Source: Gemmatimonadota bacterium | GTDB lineage: Bacteria; Gemmatimonadota; Gemmatimonadetes; Gemmatimonadales; GWC2-71-9 | DNA length: 5,352 nt | NCBI GenBank assembly: GCA_003222235.1 | Contig: QHVD01000158.1 | Span: forward strand, 1 to 5,352 | Reading direction: 5' to 3' | In this document: piece by piece, positions 5,005-5,352 of the stretch | Numbering within the stretch: position 1 is the stretch's first letter | Layout: every line of letters starts with the position of its first letter | Program-made: the position numbers and the translations under genes | The notes under the pieces: generated by a model | What the model was told of the DNA's origin: nothing | The model's database searches: none | What the model saw: the letters and a program-made list of their open reading frames with translations, nothing else

Positions 5005-5352
5005 TCCACAAGCTCAACGAGCCCGGCCGGGTTCGTGTTATAGTCGGTCCTGCGAAGACTCCGGGCGGAATCCAGTTCTACCAGAAAACTTCGACCCACC
5101 ACGCGTTGAACAGGTCGTCGCCAGCAAGTTAGAGGCCCCGGATCTTGCCATCACCCCCGAACATCGTCTCCGCGTTGCCGTGCACGTGTCGGTCCCGGGG
5201 TTCAGGCACCGGCAATCGGCGCCCTGTGCCGCGAGCGCCCGGACATACGTTTCCGCCGTTTCAGCATTGGCTCGACAGTCCATCCTCTCCTGGCCCGCTG
5301 TTCCTTCACGGAACGGTGCGCCGCGTCCCAGTGTTCCTCGAGGTTCCGGATG
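5005..5352. other. No intact gene; possible minus-strand gene remnant
   Basis: Neither strand shows a complete, recognisable gene. On the minus strand one frame reads VHGNAETMFGGDGKIRGL, a TAA stop (5131-5129), then LAGDDLFNAWWVEVFW, a TAG stop (5080-5078), then NWIPPGVFAG. A second frame near the window edge reads NLEEHWDAAHRSVKEQRA, and a third, nearer the SDR, reads DYNTNPAGLVELVDLV. The pieces look protein-like and their codons end mostly in G or C, which would fit one gene broken by two stops and frameshifts. A frame of 81 codons starting at 5283 on the same strand is open but has no familiar content. I recognise no family, and chance reading in GC-rich DNA is a real alternative. Confidence 0.2.

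Overview
The window is GC-rich throughout and bacterial: an IS3-type insertion sequence, a complete typA/bipA GTPase gene, a tRNA-Ile without an encoded CCA end, and a short-chain dehydrogenase. No gene identifies a species. The high GC, the CCA-less tRNA and the GC-rich intergenic repeats would suit a GC-rich phylum such as Gemmatimonadota, but that is a weak inference.

Layout. Positions 1-1200 hold most of an IS3-family element on the minus strand; its downstream end lies outside the window. It has orfA, orfB with an intact D-D(35)E triad, an A7 slippery run followed five bases later by a 13-bp stem-loop (a programmed -1 frameshift signal), its own promoter, and a leader inverted repeat that could hide the orfA ribosome binding site in read-through transcripts. 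Positions 1210-1259 carry about five copies of a 10-bp C-rich repeat beside the IS end. A sigma70-like promoter (1271-1299) then serves typA (1348-3195), and its position sets the typA start at a TTG rather than at the upstream GTG. A small, extremely acidic protein (3253-3498) follows 57 bases after typA and is probably co-transcribed.

Positions 3499-3968 contain no convincing gene but are densely structured: a 26-position inverted repeat built from GACGCCAC-type units, a G-quadruplex motif, a 5'-half copy of tRNA-Ile joined directly to an 11-bp perfect hairpin, and another strong hairpin just before the real tRNA-Ile(GAU) at 3969-4042. A FabG-like SDR reductase (4239-4973) follows and ends in a palindromic hairpin. 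The last roughly 350 bases have no intact gene; minus-strand fragments there may be a decayed gene.

The genes do not form one pathway. typA and the acidic ORF look like a housekeeping, translation-linked pair. The IS is an insertion that leaves the typA promoter intact. The SDR is a separate unit downstream of the tRNA. The most unusual items are the half-tRNA with hairpin inside the structured spacer, the two RNA-level control devices of the IS, and the acidic ORF. I see no multi-gene defence system, CRISPR array or other evident new system.
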